Assembly (NCBI RefSeq): GCF_014805685.1
Contig: NC_060890.1
Location: 20,760,500 to 20,824,499 of the forward strand
Origin: Silurus meridionalis
Lineage: Eukaryota; Chordata; Actinopteri; Siluriformes; Siluridae
Length of the DNA stretch: 64,000 nucleotides
Direction: 5' to 3'
Below are positions 46,282 to 57,161 of the stretch, in pieces. Position 1 is the stretch's first letter, and each line of letters starts with the position of its first letter. The notes under the pieces were generated by a model. The model saw nothing but the letters and a program-made list of their open reading frames with translations, was not told the origin of the DNA and did no database searches. The position numbers were made by a program, and so were the translations under genes.

Positions 46282-46348
<67 letters not shown>
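46282..46348. repeat. (CA)n microsatellite
   Basis: About 65 bp CA run, about 180 bp from the TG array and opposite in strand sense, so the two can pair as an inverted repeat. Confidence 0.96.
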
Positions 46349-46350
<2 letters not shown>

Positions 46351-46973
46351 CCAACCTTTCTAAATCACTTTCTGACTCTCAACCTAAAGTAAAAGTTCTA
46401 GTTAAAACTAAGTATATATTTTTCTAATAAATTCTCCCATTGCAAATTCAGTTTTAATACAAAAGTAACTAAATATGTACAGTATATCTAGACAGTATCT
46501 ATATGAATATTTATACATATACTGTATGTAGTGGGGGTTTTTTTGTTTGTTTTTGTTTTCTTTTTTTTATCTTGATCACAGTTGCAGTGGACTCTGGGAT
46601 TAGCCTGGGCACAGTGGGTGTTAGAGAGAAATGTATACCCTGGATGAGTTGCTATTTATTTACAATGCACTATACACACATATTGTCAGACTCATTAACC
46701 TAGGTAATCCCACTTCTGAAATATTTTTTTTTAGAGCTGGGAGAAAACTCTAAACCGATGTAAAAAAAAAAAACATGCACAGAAATGCTCAGGCTCAAAT
46801 CCAACAGCTGTGTAAGTTGCAGTGAAAAACCAAGAGGTACACTCCAACATCAATGTACTCTGCTAAATAACAACATGGTCATTTAATTTTTTTAGTTATT
46901 TGGCACTATAGAAACCTGCACAAATGTATCAGCATCGGTGATATGCTTTAAAGCCTGAAACATGCATGAAGTA
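46349..46973. other. Intergenic, no gene recognised
   Basis: AT-rich, with T-runs (46550-46570) and an A-run (46761-46773). No gene features. Confidence 0.6.
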
Positions 46974-47607
46974 TACTGTATAGACAAAAGTATTGGGACT
47001 TCTGACTTTGCCACCCAGATGTAGTTCCCTTTCAAGCGCTGCAGGGAGAGGGAAGACCAGAAGACTCATAAGATGATGTGATGGCATCAGCGTCTTGTTC
47101 CCTCAGGGAACTAGGGTTACATACGAAACTTAGAGACGTTCTTTCACAAACTGTTACCATAAAGTTGGAGGCACACAATTGTATATGATGTGTTTGGATG
47201 CTGTAGCATTAAATTTTTCCCCACACTGTTATGTTCACTCCATAATATGAATGAAAATGCATGTATAAATAAATCTAATAATAAAGATATAATTTACAAG
47301 ACTTGAAGTGGAATATCTTGAGCTGTCTGCTAAAGAATTCTGACTTCAACCCTATAGGATGAATTGGAACACTGACTGCCACACTGACACAAAACCTCTC
47401 ACCCTACATCAATACCTGGCTTTATTACCACCCTTCTGGTTAATATGAGTACAAATCTCCACAAGCACAATCCAAAAACTAGTTAAACATCTTCCCAGAA
47501 GATTAGAAGTTATTATACCAGCAAATGGGGACTAAATGTGGAATGAAAGGTTCAGAAAGCACAATCAGAATCCTATGGTCAGGTCAAACTTTAGTCTATA
47601 TAGTGTA
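46974..47607 (+). mobile_element. Tc1/mariner-type MITE with a nested insertion
   Basis: The left end is TACTGTATAGACAAAAGTAT followed by TGGGAC. The right end read inward is TACACTATATAGACTAAAGT, a weak terminal inverted repeat. The interior matches, by recall, a non-autonomous fish family: TTCTTTCACAAACTGTTACC with AAAGTTGGAGGCACACAATT; then CTGACTTCAACCCTATAGGA with TGAATTGGAACAC (a decayed transposase C-terminal stretch, PDLNP..LWDELE-like); then CTTCCCAGAAGATTAGAAGT. The left part is interrupted at about 47016-47135. Confidence 0.75.
47016..47135. mobile_element. DIRS-like terminal-repeat piece nested in the MITE
   Basis: AGTTCCCTTTCAAGCGCTGC and later TTGTTCCCTCAGGGAACTAG then GGTTACATACG match the kind of terminal sequence seen beside the DIRS remnant (GGGTTACATATATG and GTTCCCAGAGGGAACGAG at 36230-36272). 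It separates two parts of the MITE that are adjacent in other copies, as I recall them. The exact edges are uncertain. Confidence 0.5.
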
Positions 47608-47730
47608 ATTCATATCTCATTACTGAGCTGCTTTGAAGCCACTTAAACTACTTTTTCTCAACAAGTCAAGTCAAGAAGCTTTTATTGTCATTCAAACCAT
47701 ATATTGCTGATTCAGAACACAGTAAAACGA

Positions 47731-47738
47731 TTTCTCCA
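47731..47738. repeat. 8-bp target-site duplication, left
   Basis: TTTCTCCA directly before the hAT end CAGTGGTGGAC, repeated exactly at 48748-48755. Confidence 0.9.
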
Positions 47739-48747
47739 CAGTGGTGGACCATCAGGGCCCACAAGGCCTTCTCTGCTGGCCTAAACACTATCAGAAGCAC
47801 TGACCTACATTTACAACCTAAATTCTAATATTTGTTCCATGAAATATTATTAATTTATTCCCCACAGTTTTTTCTCTTTATTTCGTAGCGTTTCTCTTGG
47901 CTGCACTGCTTCCAGTACGTGATGTTAGATTTTTTTGTCCTATCAGATTTCAGCCTCTATGTGCTGCCATGTCAATCTAATCTGCCCTGGGCCTTATGAA
48001 TCAGTTGTGCTGGCCGATGTAATTTTAACTATATTGGCAATGGGTCTGTTTCTTTAACAATCAGATTTCAAATTTGCCTCACAGGTCAGCTAGCTGGTCC
48101 AGAATAGTGTTAGCATTTTTCCGTCCTCTGATTGGTTGGTCAGAGGGAAACTGTTATAGCCAAGTTCGACTCGCAAAACACGTCTGTAGCGATCTGCACA
48201 AATTAATATATCTGAGTTAGAGAGAGAAATTGATTTGGTCTCGGACATACTTAAAAATCCATTTTCAAGGGTTTTTCCAGAAAAGCTATACATTGTGAAG
48301 AGAGGTCGGTTGACCCCGAAGCTAGCCATTTCCACACCAGAGCATACGAGTGGTACCATTGGCTTACAGCCTCTAAAGAGCGGTGCAAATTATATGAGTA
48401 TGCTTTATGAGTATGCATCTCTGGTGAGTATGATGATTTAAATTTTTTATGTTTTTGCCATGTTATTAGACAAATATTGATTCTGAACTGCTCCAGATGA
48501 TGTTGGTGGCACAGTTGCGGTGGTATTGTAGAAGTTTGAAGTTGTCTTAACTGGGTTTCTTGCTTTAGTGAAATGGTATTCACCCTTAAAACGTGAAATG
48601 TCTCTCTCTCTGTAATGTTATATTGTGTTTTTGTATAGTATTGATAGTTTCTATAATTGCAACGTGATAGTGGTGGTATTAGAAGATAGATTAAGTCGGG
48701 AAAGTCTCCACTGAAGGCCCAGGTACCAAATGCACAGCCTGCCACCA
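47739..48747 (-). mobile_element. Complete non-coding hAT-superfamily element, second copy
   Basis: The reverse complement of the copy at 16870-17922. Its right end, read on the minus strand, is TGGTGGCAGGCTGTGCATTT followed by GGTACCTGGGCC; its left end is CAGTGGTGGACCATCAGGGC. Exact 8-bp duplications (TTTCTCCA) flank it. About 1,009 bp. Shared internal blocks include CAGCCTCTATGTGCTGCCAT, GTCAATCTAATCTGCCC and TCCTCTGATTGGTTGGTCAG. A 165-codon minus-strand frame starts at the element end (VAGCAFGTWAFSGDFPDLIY); the first copy has the same beginning (VAGRAFGTWAFSGHLPNLIH) but a stop after 40 or so residues. I see no transposase motif in it. Confidence 0.93.
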
Positions 48748-48755
48748 TTTCTCCA
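48748..48755. repeat. 8-bp target-site duplication, right
   Basis: TTTCTCCA, identical to 47731-47738. Confidence 0.9.
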
Positions 48756-48881
48756 GAAACTTGGTGCTACATAAAATAACATAAAACAAGATAGAGCTAC
48801 AAGAACACCGAGCTAAGGACTAAAGTAAGTTGTCCTTGCCACATAATGTGAATTGTTTGCAACTTGAGGCAAACAGGAATA

Positions 48882-49480
48882 CAGTGGTGTAAAGTGTTAG
48901 AGTAAATGTACTTGGCTACTCTACTTTAGTAATTTTCTGGCTACTTTCCAGTTTTACTAGTTATTTTTTAAGTATTTAGTAAATACATTTTGAGAACCAG
49001 CTTTTGGTGAAGTTGAATAAAAATATTGTTTCTACCTGAGACTGAGAGGTGTTAAAATAAAAAAAATAAAACCTGAAGAGTTGTTTTTACTTTATCTAAA
49101 ATAATTAACTTGAATTTTATATGTCCATTGAATACTAATGTTTCTTCTACATGGTGATAGGATACTGTAATGTTATTTGTTAATTAAAGATAAGTTTTTG
49201 AAAGATTGCTTTTATACTTTTTACTCTTGTTTTGATAAACTTGTTTGATCTTTGTTTAATTCTGGCATGTAAAAGAGGCTGTTTTATTGATCTTGGTTAA
49301 TGCAGTGTTGAGGTGTACAATTTGATTTGTAACTTATTTTAGGAAATAAAACTTTTTGACTTTTCACTAACATGTGTCCTTGTGTTGAGGACTAGTGCAT
49401 CTTTGACCCTACATTCAATATGAGTCAAATACTCAAGTACTGTTTAAATCAGATACTCTAAAATCTTACTCAAGTCATAT
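48882..49480. mobile_element. Probable hAT element of a second family, decayed
   Basis: The left end CAGTGGTGTAAAGTGTTAGA followed by GTAAATGTACTTGGCTAC matches the common CAGTGGTGTAAAGTACTT hAT terminus of fish. Near the right side, TACTCAAGTACTGTTTAAAT and TCTTACTCAAGTCAT are the matching inverted words (ACTCAAGTA). The terminal CACTG is not preserved. AGGAAT occurs just outside both edges (48875-48880, 49481-49486), perhaps a decayed duplication. No coding capacity. Confidence 0.5.
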
Positions 49481-51934
49481 AGGAATTTATGACTTTTAAC
49501 GTTTTTTTTGCAGTAAGTTTACCCCTCTGCAGGAAAGACAGATGGCTAAAGGCTGATAAAGTAATATTCCTTCACCACCAATGACTGGTGCACAAACAAC
49601 CAACATATACTCAGCAAGTTTAACAAAGCAAAGCGTTCCATTCACACTGATGAAGTCACAAAAAATAACCAGTCCTGAAAAAAAAACAGTCATGAACTCT
49701 CACCACTCTAGCCTGACCCTATTTGATCCAAGAACTTCAACAAAAACAGCAAAGACTAATACAAAAATATGAAAATACATTTTGTATTTGTATATCTACT
49801 TCTTGTCATCCTTATTATTAGTAGTATGTCCACATTGTGTCCCAGTGAAAGGACCTACAGACAGGATTGCACCTTACTGTCTTAATTGATTACAGTCTTC
49901 CCATTGAGGATGCGCATTTAAATGAGCTTGTAAATTCTTGCTTTCATAAAGCATGGCAAAGGTAAGACAAACTTATACAGCTCAGTAACGACTGGTTACA
50001 GGACTGTTTTTTTATGAGTATGAGTTTATTTATGAAGGTCATAAATTATTTCTGGCTAGACCTATAAAATCTTGACTTTCAATTAGTGTATGCTTTTTCA
50101 AACCTGCACTGTTGATGATTATATAAACTTTGCCATAAGACTATCAGTATCTCTTTCTTGTTTAATGAAAAATTAAACAAAAGCAGCATTTTCATTGGAG
50201 TAAGGTGTATAAAAATCTAATAATGAATTGAGGAGAGGAAGCCTTACTTAATATGTAATATTTTACTAGCCAGCTGCCTCTGTCATAAAGGATACGAATG
50301 ATTAATTTTTTGGATTATTAAGAAACAAAATGGCTTGTAACTCTTTTTAAACTTGCTTCTAATTTGCTATGAAAACATTTTACAAAGGACAAGAAAGTAA
50401 AGCCAAAATGCAGGAAAAGGTTCTCCAGGTATTTGCAGGTTTATCGTTATTACAGTATATCAAATTGAATCCTCATATGAAGTCTAGGTATCCTGTAGAC
50501 AGATAACTATTATTCTGTCACACAAAACGTCTTGGTCTTGCCCCATTGGTCTTGTGAGGTGATGGGAAAATGTCAAAGACACACACAGCATTATGCTCAT
50601 CTTCACACTCGGTAATCATGTTTCCCTCCAGGGAGGAACACTGAAGAACATGGATAGTGGATATTACAATAGATGCAAAGACAACATTTCAGCATGGAGG
50701 AAAGCATCCTGACTGACAGCCTCAATCTCTTTATTCTCTTTCATATACACACAAACACACTTCTGTTCCATTAAGTCAGCAGTAATGCATGGAAAGTCAC
50801 ATAACATATCATGGAATTGTCAAATATTATAATATCATACTATTCAGAAGGGGATTTATCACCACATGTGTTCACAGACCAGGAATTTGTCTTGCTTCTA
50901 GATACATACAACAATATATTAATAAAACAAGAAATAAGCAAAGAATGATTTATACACAAGGTAAAATAAGAAATAATATATGTATAATTTGCAGATGTTA
51001 TTAACAGATATGTGCAAGTGAGAGGTGGTGCATAGAAATCGTAGCAATATAAGCAATATAATGTTTTTCAAATTTATATCATATAGTGTGTTATAAAAAC
51101 CAACAAGGCAACAGTTTTGAATTGTGGAAATGTACACCTGTAAAAAAGTTGACATTTTCCACACCTTAAAATGGCAATGCATTCTCTGTGGCTATAAGAG
51201 AAACTTTAGGAACATGTACAGTAACTTAGCAGAGTCAAGCAATACATTAAACTAAAGCATATTCTATGCACTTCCATTCATCAATGTCAAATCCGAGCCG
51301 TTTGTATAGATTTGAATGCACTGGAGCATGTTACCGTCTCTTCCTCCCTCCTCCGTCACTGTAGGTCTAATATCAATTGGATACACCTCTAATCAATCTG
51401 TTTACAATTCTCAGTGGTTCGCTCTCATTTATTTATTTATTTATTCATTTATTTATTTAGGTGTTAATACAGTATGATAGAAATTGTAGTTCTGTTTGAA
51501 ATGTGAAAAAGCATAGTGAGATCTTGAAATAGCTGATAAAGAAATCTGCTTTGGAAGATTCAAGAGTTTACTGTCATATGTGCAGGAAACCATCTGTCAC
51601 CCATAGTTTTACTCTACAAATCCTGCAAGCAGCCGAGGAAATCTTTAAAGCAGCCGATGAATTCCAGCCTCGCTGCTGTACTGCACAAAAACCTCAGGAT
51701 AAAAAAATGTCAATGTCATATCAAAGGACTTACAATATAACTTAAAGGTGTTCAGAGTATCACTGCATTTATTTTCTCAGGAGCTTCTGGCCATTAAAAG
51801 AACGCTTTAGTCCAATGTTTGGGATTTGGGAAAGAAGAAGAAAACAAGAAAGATATTTCTTTGTGATAGAGGAGCTGGAATACTTGAAGCTGGTATATGT
51901 TTTTCATTATTTTAATTGTTTTTTAATTTAATTA
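49481..51934. other. Intergenic, no gene recognised
   Basis: AT-rich. Contains a TTTA array at 51428-51461. The frames (for example 50789-51004 plus and 50919-51182 minus) are Ile/Tyr-rich with no domain. 51550-51780 is more balanced but unassigned. Confidence 0.6.
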
Positions 51935-52085
51935 AATTCAATACATTTTTATTTGTATAGCGCTTTTAACAATGAACATTGTCTCAAAGCAGCTTTACAC
52001 ACGTAATGTGGTGATAAAGAATGAATAAGATGTGCTTTATAAGTGTCAGTTTGTCCCTGATGAGCAAACTGGTGGCGACTGTGGC
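51935..52085 (+). repeat. Unclassified interspersed repeat, upstream part
   Basis: TTTATTTGTATAGCGCTTTT, then AACAATGAACATTGTCTCAA and AGCAGCTTTACAC, continuing to GTCCCTGATGAGCAAACTGG and GACTGTGGCAAGG. The second copy of the 43163-43300 sequence; its end overlaps the start of the 40977-41112 type. Confidence 0.7.
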
Positions 52086-53089
52086 AAGGTTTTTGTGTTT
52101 TTGTTATACAGAATGCTGATTTTCAGTATTATTGAACACTTGCTCCTTCCAAAAAGCTTAGGTTTAACCAGAAAAGCCAGGAGATGGTTTCTAGTGTGTT
52201 CCCTGGTGTAACTTAATATTATGTAGTTTAAGTGAAAATTCAAGTGTTTTTTTGTTTGTTTTTTTTCTTGATTATCCAACCAAAGTTCAAATATTGTATT
52301 ATATTTAAACAAACATTGAATTATATGTATTCTACATGAAGGAAATGAAAAATGCAGTTTCTCACAACATTTCATAGCTTTATCATACAAGTTGGCATGC
52401 TAAAGTGCATCAAATTCTCACAAAATGTTGTTCTCAGATGGTGCTGTTCATTTTCCAAAATGCATATTGGATGTAGTTGTGATGTTGTGAAGCTTAAACA
52501 TTATTTAAATCTGTTTGTTTGTTTAACAGTGTCAGAGTTGATGTCAAGCAGCATTGAATTAAAATCAACAACTTTTTACTTTATACTTATTACTGTTCTT
52601 TTGTCCTCTAAGGTTGCTCTCATTTTGTTGTTAATATAATATGTTAAGTAAAAACATCTGAAAATGCAAAATAATTCCTGAAATGTGTATTTTGGAGAAC
52701 ACTACTTTATTGTGTAGTATAAGACAGTGGGAAAATTACATGGTCAATTAAAATCTTTTTAAATATTTCGGTGATATTTTGTTGGTCATTAAGTCATTTT
52801 TACAATTCAAATATAATAAGAAAACAAACTGGACTATTTAAAGCAAGATGTATATAACATTTAGAAGGTTTTTTTACTCTGAAGAACAAAATTTCACGTA
52901 TTCAATCCATGCTGATTTAGCTATACTTTAAATAGAGTTACTGTTCTAAATATAAACTTTGATTAAGCAAGAGAATAAAACTAAAACATAGTAGACAATT
53001 GTTGCTCCTTCATAGATGATTGTTTTAGCTTCCTGAAAATGTAAACAGTTTGAAATAAAATGCTTGACTAATGCTATGCTAATTCAACA
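52086..53089. other. Intergenic, no gene recognised
   Basis: AT-rich, with frames on both strands (52046-52390 minus, 52352-52639 plus) lacking any recognisable domain. Confidence 0.6.
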
Positions 53090-53720
53090 GTATTAGCGCA
53101 TGGTTGGGAATTTTCCTCATCGTCCTCTGTCTAATTTTGTCCTTTTGATTCACTCTAGCTTAGCACTAGAGCACTAAATCTAGGCTAAATATTCATGGCC
53201 TTTAAACGATGCATTAAGCTTGTAACAAGCAACACAGGTATACATTTGCAAGGGAGCCAATACTTACTAGAATCGGACACATCAGAAGAGGTTTAGGGTT
53301 TGTTCTTTCTTCTGTTGTCAACAGGATAATATTTGACATGCTTTAAACAAAAGGATCACTTAAAGTTTACCTCACACCATTTACTTTTCCATGCAAACAG
53401 CAGCATTTGCAACTGCAATCCCAACACCTGAAAGAGGTGTGTGATGAGGTGTGTATGTGTGTATATGTGTGTGTGTGTGTGTTTGAACGATGGCGGTTAA
53501 TACAAAAGCATGTCAGTAATAACCATGTCCCTCTCGCTGGTGACAGAGACAGAGTGGCTGTGCTAGGAGCATTCAGGCCTAAGGAACGCCTGACGGCTCT
53601 GATAGATCCTCGCCCAGAGCATTTGAATTTCATGTCCAGGAAGAAGCAGCCGTCATTAAAAAACTCTAATTTCTGTGTCAGGTGGACTTACAGGTAATCG
53701 ATCATCTTGTCAGCCTTATT
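53090..53720. other. Candidate conserved non-coding sequence around a TG run
   Basis: 53090-53250 (CTAGGCTAAATATTCATGGC and following) and 53540-53700 (GGCCTAAGGAACGCCTGACG and CAGAGCATTTGAATTTCATG) are balanced and non-repetitive. An imperfect TG run lies at 53450-53481. The plus frame 53407-53697 is open, but its residues suggest no family. A small exon cannot be excluded. Confidence 0.28.
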
Positions 53721-54029
53721 TCGTTCTTTTTTTGTTCTGTTTGTTCCTGGACCTTCTCCAAGTGAATTCTGCCTCTTTTCCAATTAAACTTGATGTGAAA
53801 GATAGAAAAGGAAAATGTCTGTGACTATTAAAGCGACATAAACATAAAGCGACATTTTGCCATGTTAGAGCTTTTCTTCAGGCTTCTGCATGGTGATTTA
53901 TCTGGTTCAGAGACAAAGGGTCCTTGTAACTCTTTGTTCACACTGTTTTTTTTATGTAGAAAAAAGAAATAAAGCTTTTCAGCTAATATAAAAGTAACTA
54001 ATGTGATATTCCCACTGTAACTCTGTTAC

Positions 54030-54475
54030 ATTGATATTGATATTCACTCTGAACCTGTTTAAACCAGGAAACACCCAGGATCTAGTACTGGACCTTTCTC
54101 TCTATCTTTTTACCTTTTTGCACTATGACAATTTAAATTTGGACTCGCACAGCACAGTGCCACTTTATACCACACCATACTGCACAAGGACAATCAAGTT
54201 AATCACTTTCATTTTTACTGTCAATATTTACCATATGCATCTATGTATATACACATATTTTTAACATATATTCATATATTTTATATAATTTATACTTTTT
54301 ATTAATCTACCTTCTGTTTTTCTTGGTTTTATTTTTATCCTCATTCCATTCCCTTTATATTCCATTCATTTTTATGCTTGGATGCCGGACAGTAAAAAAA
54401 GCATTTCACTGCATGTCGGTCTCTGTATGTATGTGTATGCGACAAATAAAATTCGATTTGATTTGATTTAACTGT
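54030..54475 (+). mobile_element. Probable non-LTR retrotransposon 3' untranslated tail
   Basis: TTTGCACTATGACAATTTAA, GGACTCGCACAGCACAGTGC and later AAAGCATTTCACTGCATGTC, ending GCGACAAATAAAATTCGATT and TGATTTGATTT. The last part, an AATAAA signal followed by a short TTGAT tandem, is a usual ending of fish LINE copies. No coding sequence is present. Confidence 0.5.
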
Positions 54476-55339
54476 TATGCTGCTAAAGCAACAAAGTCTT
54501 ACCAAAGACTTCAGAACTGTGATGTTAAAATGTACAAAATCAGCAATATACATTTAGAATCATGACAAATGATTTGACATGCACTTCTAGCACCAAATGT
54601 CCAAATATTTTTATAAACAAAATATATAAAAATATAAAATAAAATTACAATTATGACTGAAGCTCATCAGTACTGACTCTGTTATCTGTATAAAGCTTTG
54701 CACAAGTTTACAACACTTAAACATTTAAATACATTAAAGGAACAATCTATCCCATAATAAGTTACATTATCTATTTGTTATGCATTTTTTTTACATTCCA
54801 ATTCCACATTAAGTGCCATTTTTTAGGCCCTGGAGTGTATGGTAAAGCTCAGGCACTACATGTTTGTTTTTCTTAATTGAGCTGATTGATCAAGTAACTA
54901 AAAAAGCTAAGCTGTTTTAATTTTAGAGATAAAATACATTTTGAGAATCATTCACACATATTCTGACAGATTTGCTGCATGTAAAATATTTACTCATTAC
55001 CAATTATGCAAAGTCGGTACATTCAGATTTAATAAAGATTTAATAGATGATATACATCATCAAACATTTTTCAGATGAATATTTTTAATATTCTGTTTTA
55101 TAGGCTTCTATAACATCCTTAGTCCTATATAAAAACAGGAAATCATTTAAAAAAAGAAAAAATTATCAATATTGTGTACGCATAGTGCATTTAAGTTCAA
55201 CTTCAGATCATGCATACTTGAGACAAACCTCTGTAACTTTGAAGTGCTGCTTGCATATGCAATTGATACTGATGGACCCAATTTAGGCATTAAAATTGTA
55301 CAAAGTGTGCATAATTCAACTTTAAGTACTGTCTATTTC
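54476..55339. other. Intergenic, no gene recognised
   Basis: AT-rich without recognised feature. Confidence 0.6.
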
Positions 55340-56515
55340 TCACAGAACAACCTCCATGATCCGAACCAGTCTGGGTTAAAAGCGACACATTTGACAGAGA
55401 TTGCCCTTTTGGCTGTTTCTGAAAAACTGCATGCTGCTCGATCAGCCAAGCTGTCATCTGTATTTATCTTCCTGGACCTTTCAGCAGCATTTAAAACAGT
55501 CAACCACAAGACTCTCTTGTCTACTCTCAAGAGCCTTGGTACCCGTGAACAGCATGGGAATGGTTTGGAGGGGATCCACATCTGCCCCGTGCAGACTTAC
55601 CACTGGTGTCCCACAAGGCTTGGTACTTGGTCCCCTCATTTTTACCCTCCATACCCACTCCATTGGTGAAGTCATATCATCACATGGGTTTTCTTAACAC
55701 TGCTATGCAGATGACACTCAACTAATCTTTTCTTTCCCTCCATCAGATAGCACAGCTTCCGCTCGGATCTCGGCATGCTTGACAGACATATCTTTGTGGA
55801 TGAGTGCTCATCAATTGAAACTTATTCCTGTCGATTTCTTCTCTACAACATCCGAAGGATTCGACCATTTCTGTCCATACAGGCTGCCCAGGTGCTTGTT
55901 CAGTCTCTTGTCATTTCAAGACTGGACTACTGCAACCTCTGCTGGCATGACTTCCAACTAAGCGCTATTAGTCCACTGCAAATGATCCAAAACGCAGCTG
56001 CAAGACTTATGTTCAATCTGCCCAAGTTCTCTCACACCACCCCACTGCTGCACTCCCTTCACTGGCTTTCAGTAGCTGCTCGTATCAGATTTAAAACACT
56101 GATGCTTGCCTACAAGACCAAAAATGGACCAGCACCATCTTACCTCAGAGACCTCATTACACATCGCACTGCACCACGCTGTCTGAGATCCTGCAGCACT
56201 GCTCGACTAGTACCACCTTCTCTCAGAATTAGGGGTAAGTATACTTCAAGGCTCTTCTCTGTTCTGGCACTGAGGTGGTGGAATGAACTTCCCCTAGATT
56301 CCCCAAGGGACGGTTGAAGACCTACTTCTTCCTGAAACACTTAAATTAGCACTTTTACAAGTTTGCTTTGTAGAATTCAAGAGGTATATTTATATTAAGT
56401 TTGTAATCTTGCGTACCAGTGTAGATTTATTCATTGCTAGAGACTCAAAGCACTTTTGTACGTCGCTCTGGATAAGGGCATCTGCCAAATATCGCAAATG
56501 TAATGTGATGTAATG
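55340..56515 (+). mobile_element. L2-clade non-LTR retrotransposon, 5'-truncated with internal deletions
   Basis: Starts within the reverse transcriptase (FSQNNLHDPNQSG) and runs through the ORF end. It ends with the shared tail: GACTCAAAGCACTTTTGTAC, GTCGCTCTGGATAAGGGCAT, CTGCCAAATATCGCAAATG. About 1.2 kb of an element expected to exceed 3 kb. Its 3' half matches 14483-15134. Confidence 0.92.
55345..56340 (+). pseudogene. L2-type reverse transcriptase, C-terminal half, broken
   Basis: Segments: HLTEIALLAVSEKLHAARSA, then VFIFLDLSAAFKTVNHKTLL (the catalytic FLDLSAAFDTVNH region, with K replacing D) at 55172-55669. TTGVPQGLVLGPLIFTLHTH follows in the next frame (55401-55697). A YADDT stretch (TATGCAGATGACACT) comes at about 55703, preceded by a stop. 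Then ISLWMSAHQLKL, a jump to CRFLLYNIRRIRPFLSIQAA, and QVLVQSLVISRLDYCNLCWH, IQNAAARLMFNLPKFSHTTP and RIRFKTLMLAYKTKNGPAPS (55775-56317). Deletions near 55545 and 55830 and several frame changes disable it. Confidence 0.92.
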
Positions 56516-57029
56516 AATAGCATTTAAGGATAGGCTGGACCAAAAACTTCCTTTCTGCAAAATAAATTTTAATGCTAACCTATATATGTCAGTTAATTTG
56601 ACTAGTCCATGCTAAAATCTTATTTCGATATATTTTGTTTTCAAATTCTGATCTAATGAAACCAAAGATGGTGGTGTTGAATACATGTTTAATTACTTTT
56701 TATACAAATTGAGTCAGTTGCAATTTTTGTGACTTAAGGCCACATTTCATTTTCATTGTTTTGTGTGTCATTGTTTTCAATTCATCATCAAACAATTGTC
56801 GAATGAGTATGTTTTAGTGGTGTGTTTTGTGGGATCCCAGAACACAACATCCTCCACACTCTCTCAGTCATCACCTTTCTTCTGGACAGAGATGTACAGA
56901 GACGTTTCCACAGCCCGGAAGAGACAGAAGAGTAGATTACCCGGGGTTCTTCCCATCATGCATCATGTTGACAAATGACTGACTTGGAACAATATCTAAA
57001 GTGATGAGGATAAAGTACCTACTATTCGA
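56516..57029. other. Intergenic, no gene recognised
   Basis: 56810-56980 is more balanced in composition and might be regulatory. No coding match. Confidence 0.5.
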
Positions 57030-57109
57030 GTCTTCAGCAGAATTCTAATGCCAATTAGGTTTTGCGCCACAGCCCAAATGGAGATTATACTCTTGGCATT
57101 TAAGCTTAT

Positions 57110-57161
<52 letters not shown>

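Larger units (their letters stand above)
47663..48830 (-). repeat. Non-LTR-type tail split by the second hAT copy
   Basis: 47663-47738 reads AGTCAAGAAGCTTTTATTGT, CATTCAAACCATATATTGCT and later AACACAGTAAAACGATTTCT; 48756-48830 continues GAAACTTGGTGCTACATAAA and AACATAAAACAAGATAGAGC. Together they match an uninterrupted fish repeat I recall (a retroelement 3' end on the minus strand). The hAT element sits inside it with an 8-bp duplication. Confidence 0.6.

Noticed and set aside
53407..53697. 96-codon plus frame ending in basic residues, possible exon
   Set aside because: The beginning is translated TG repeat and the rest shows no domain; kept only as a candidate non-coding conserved block.
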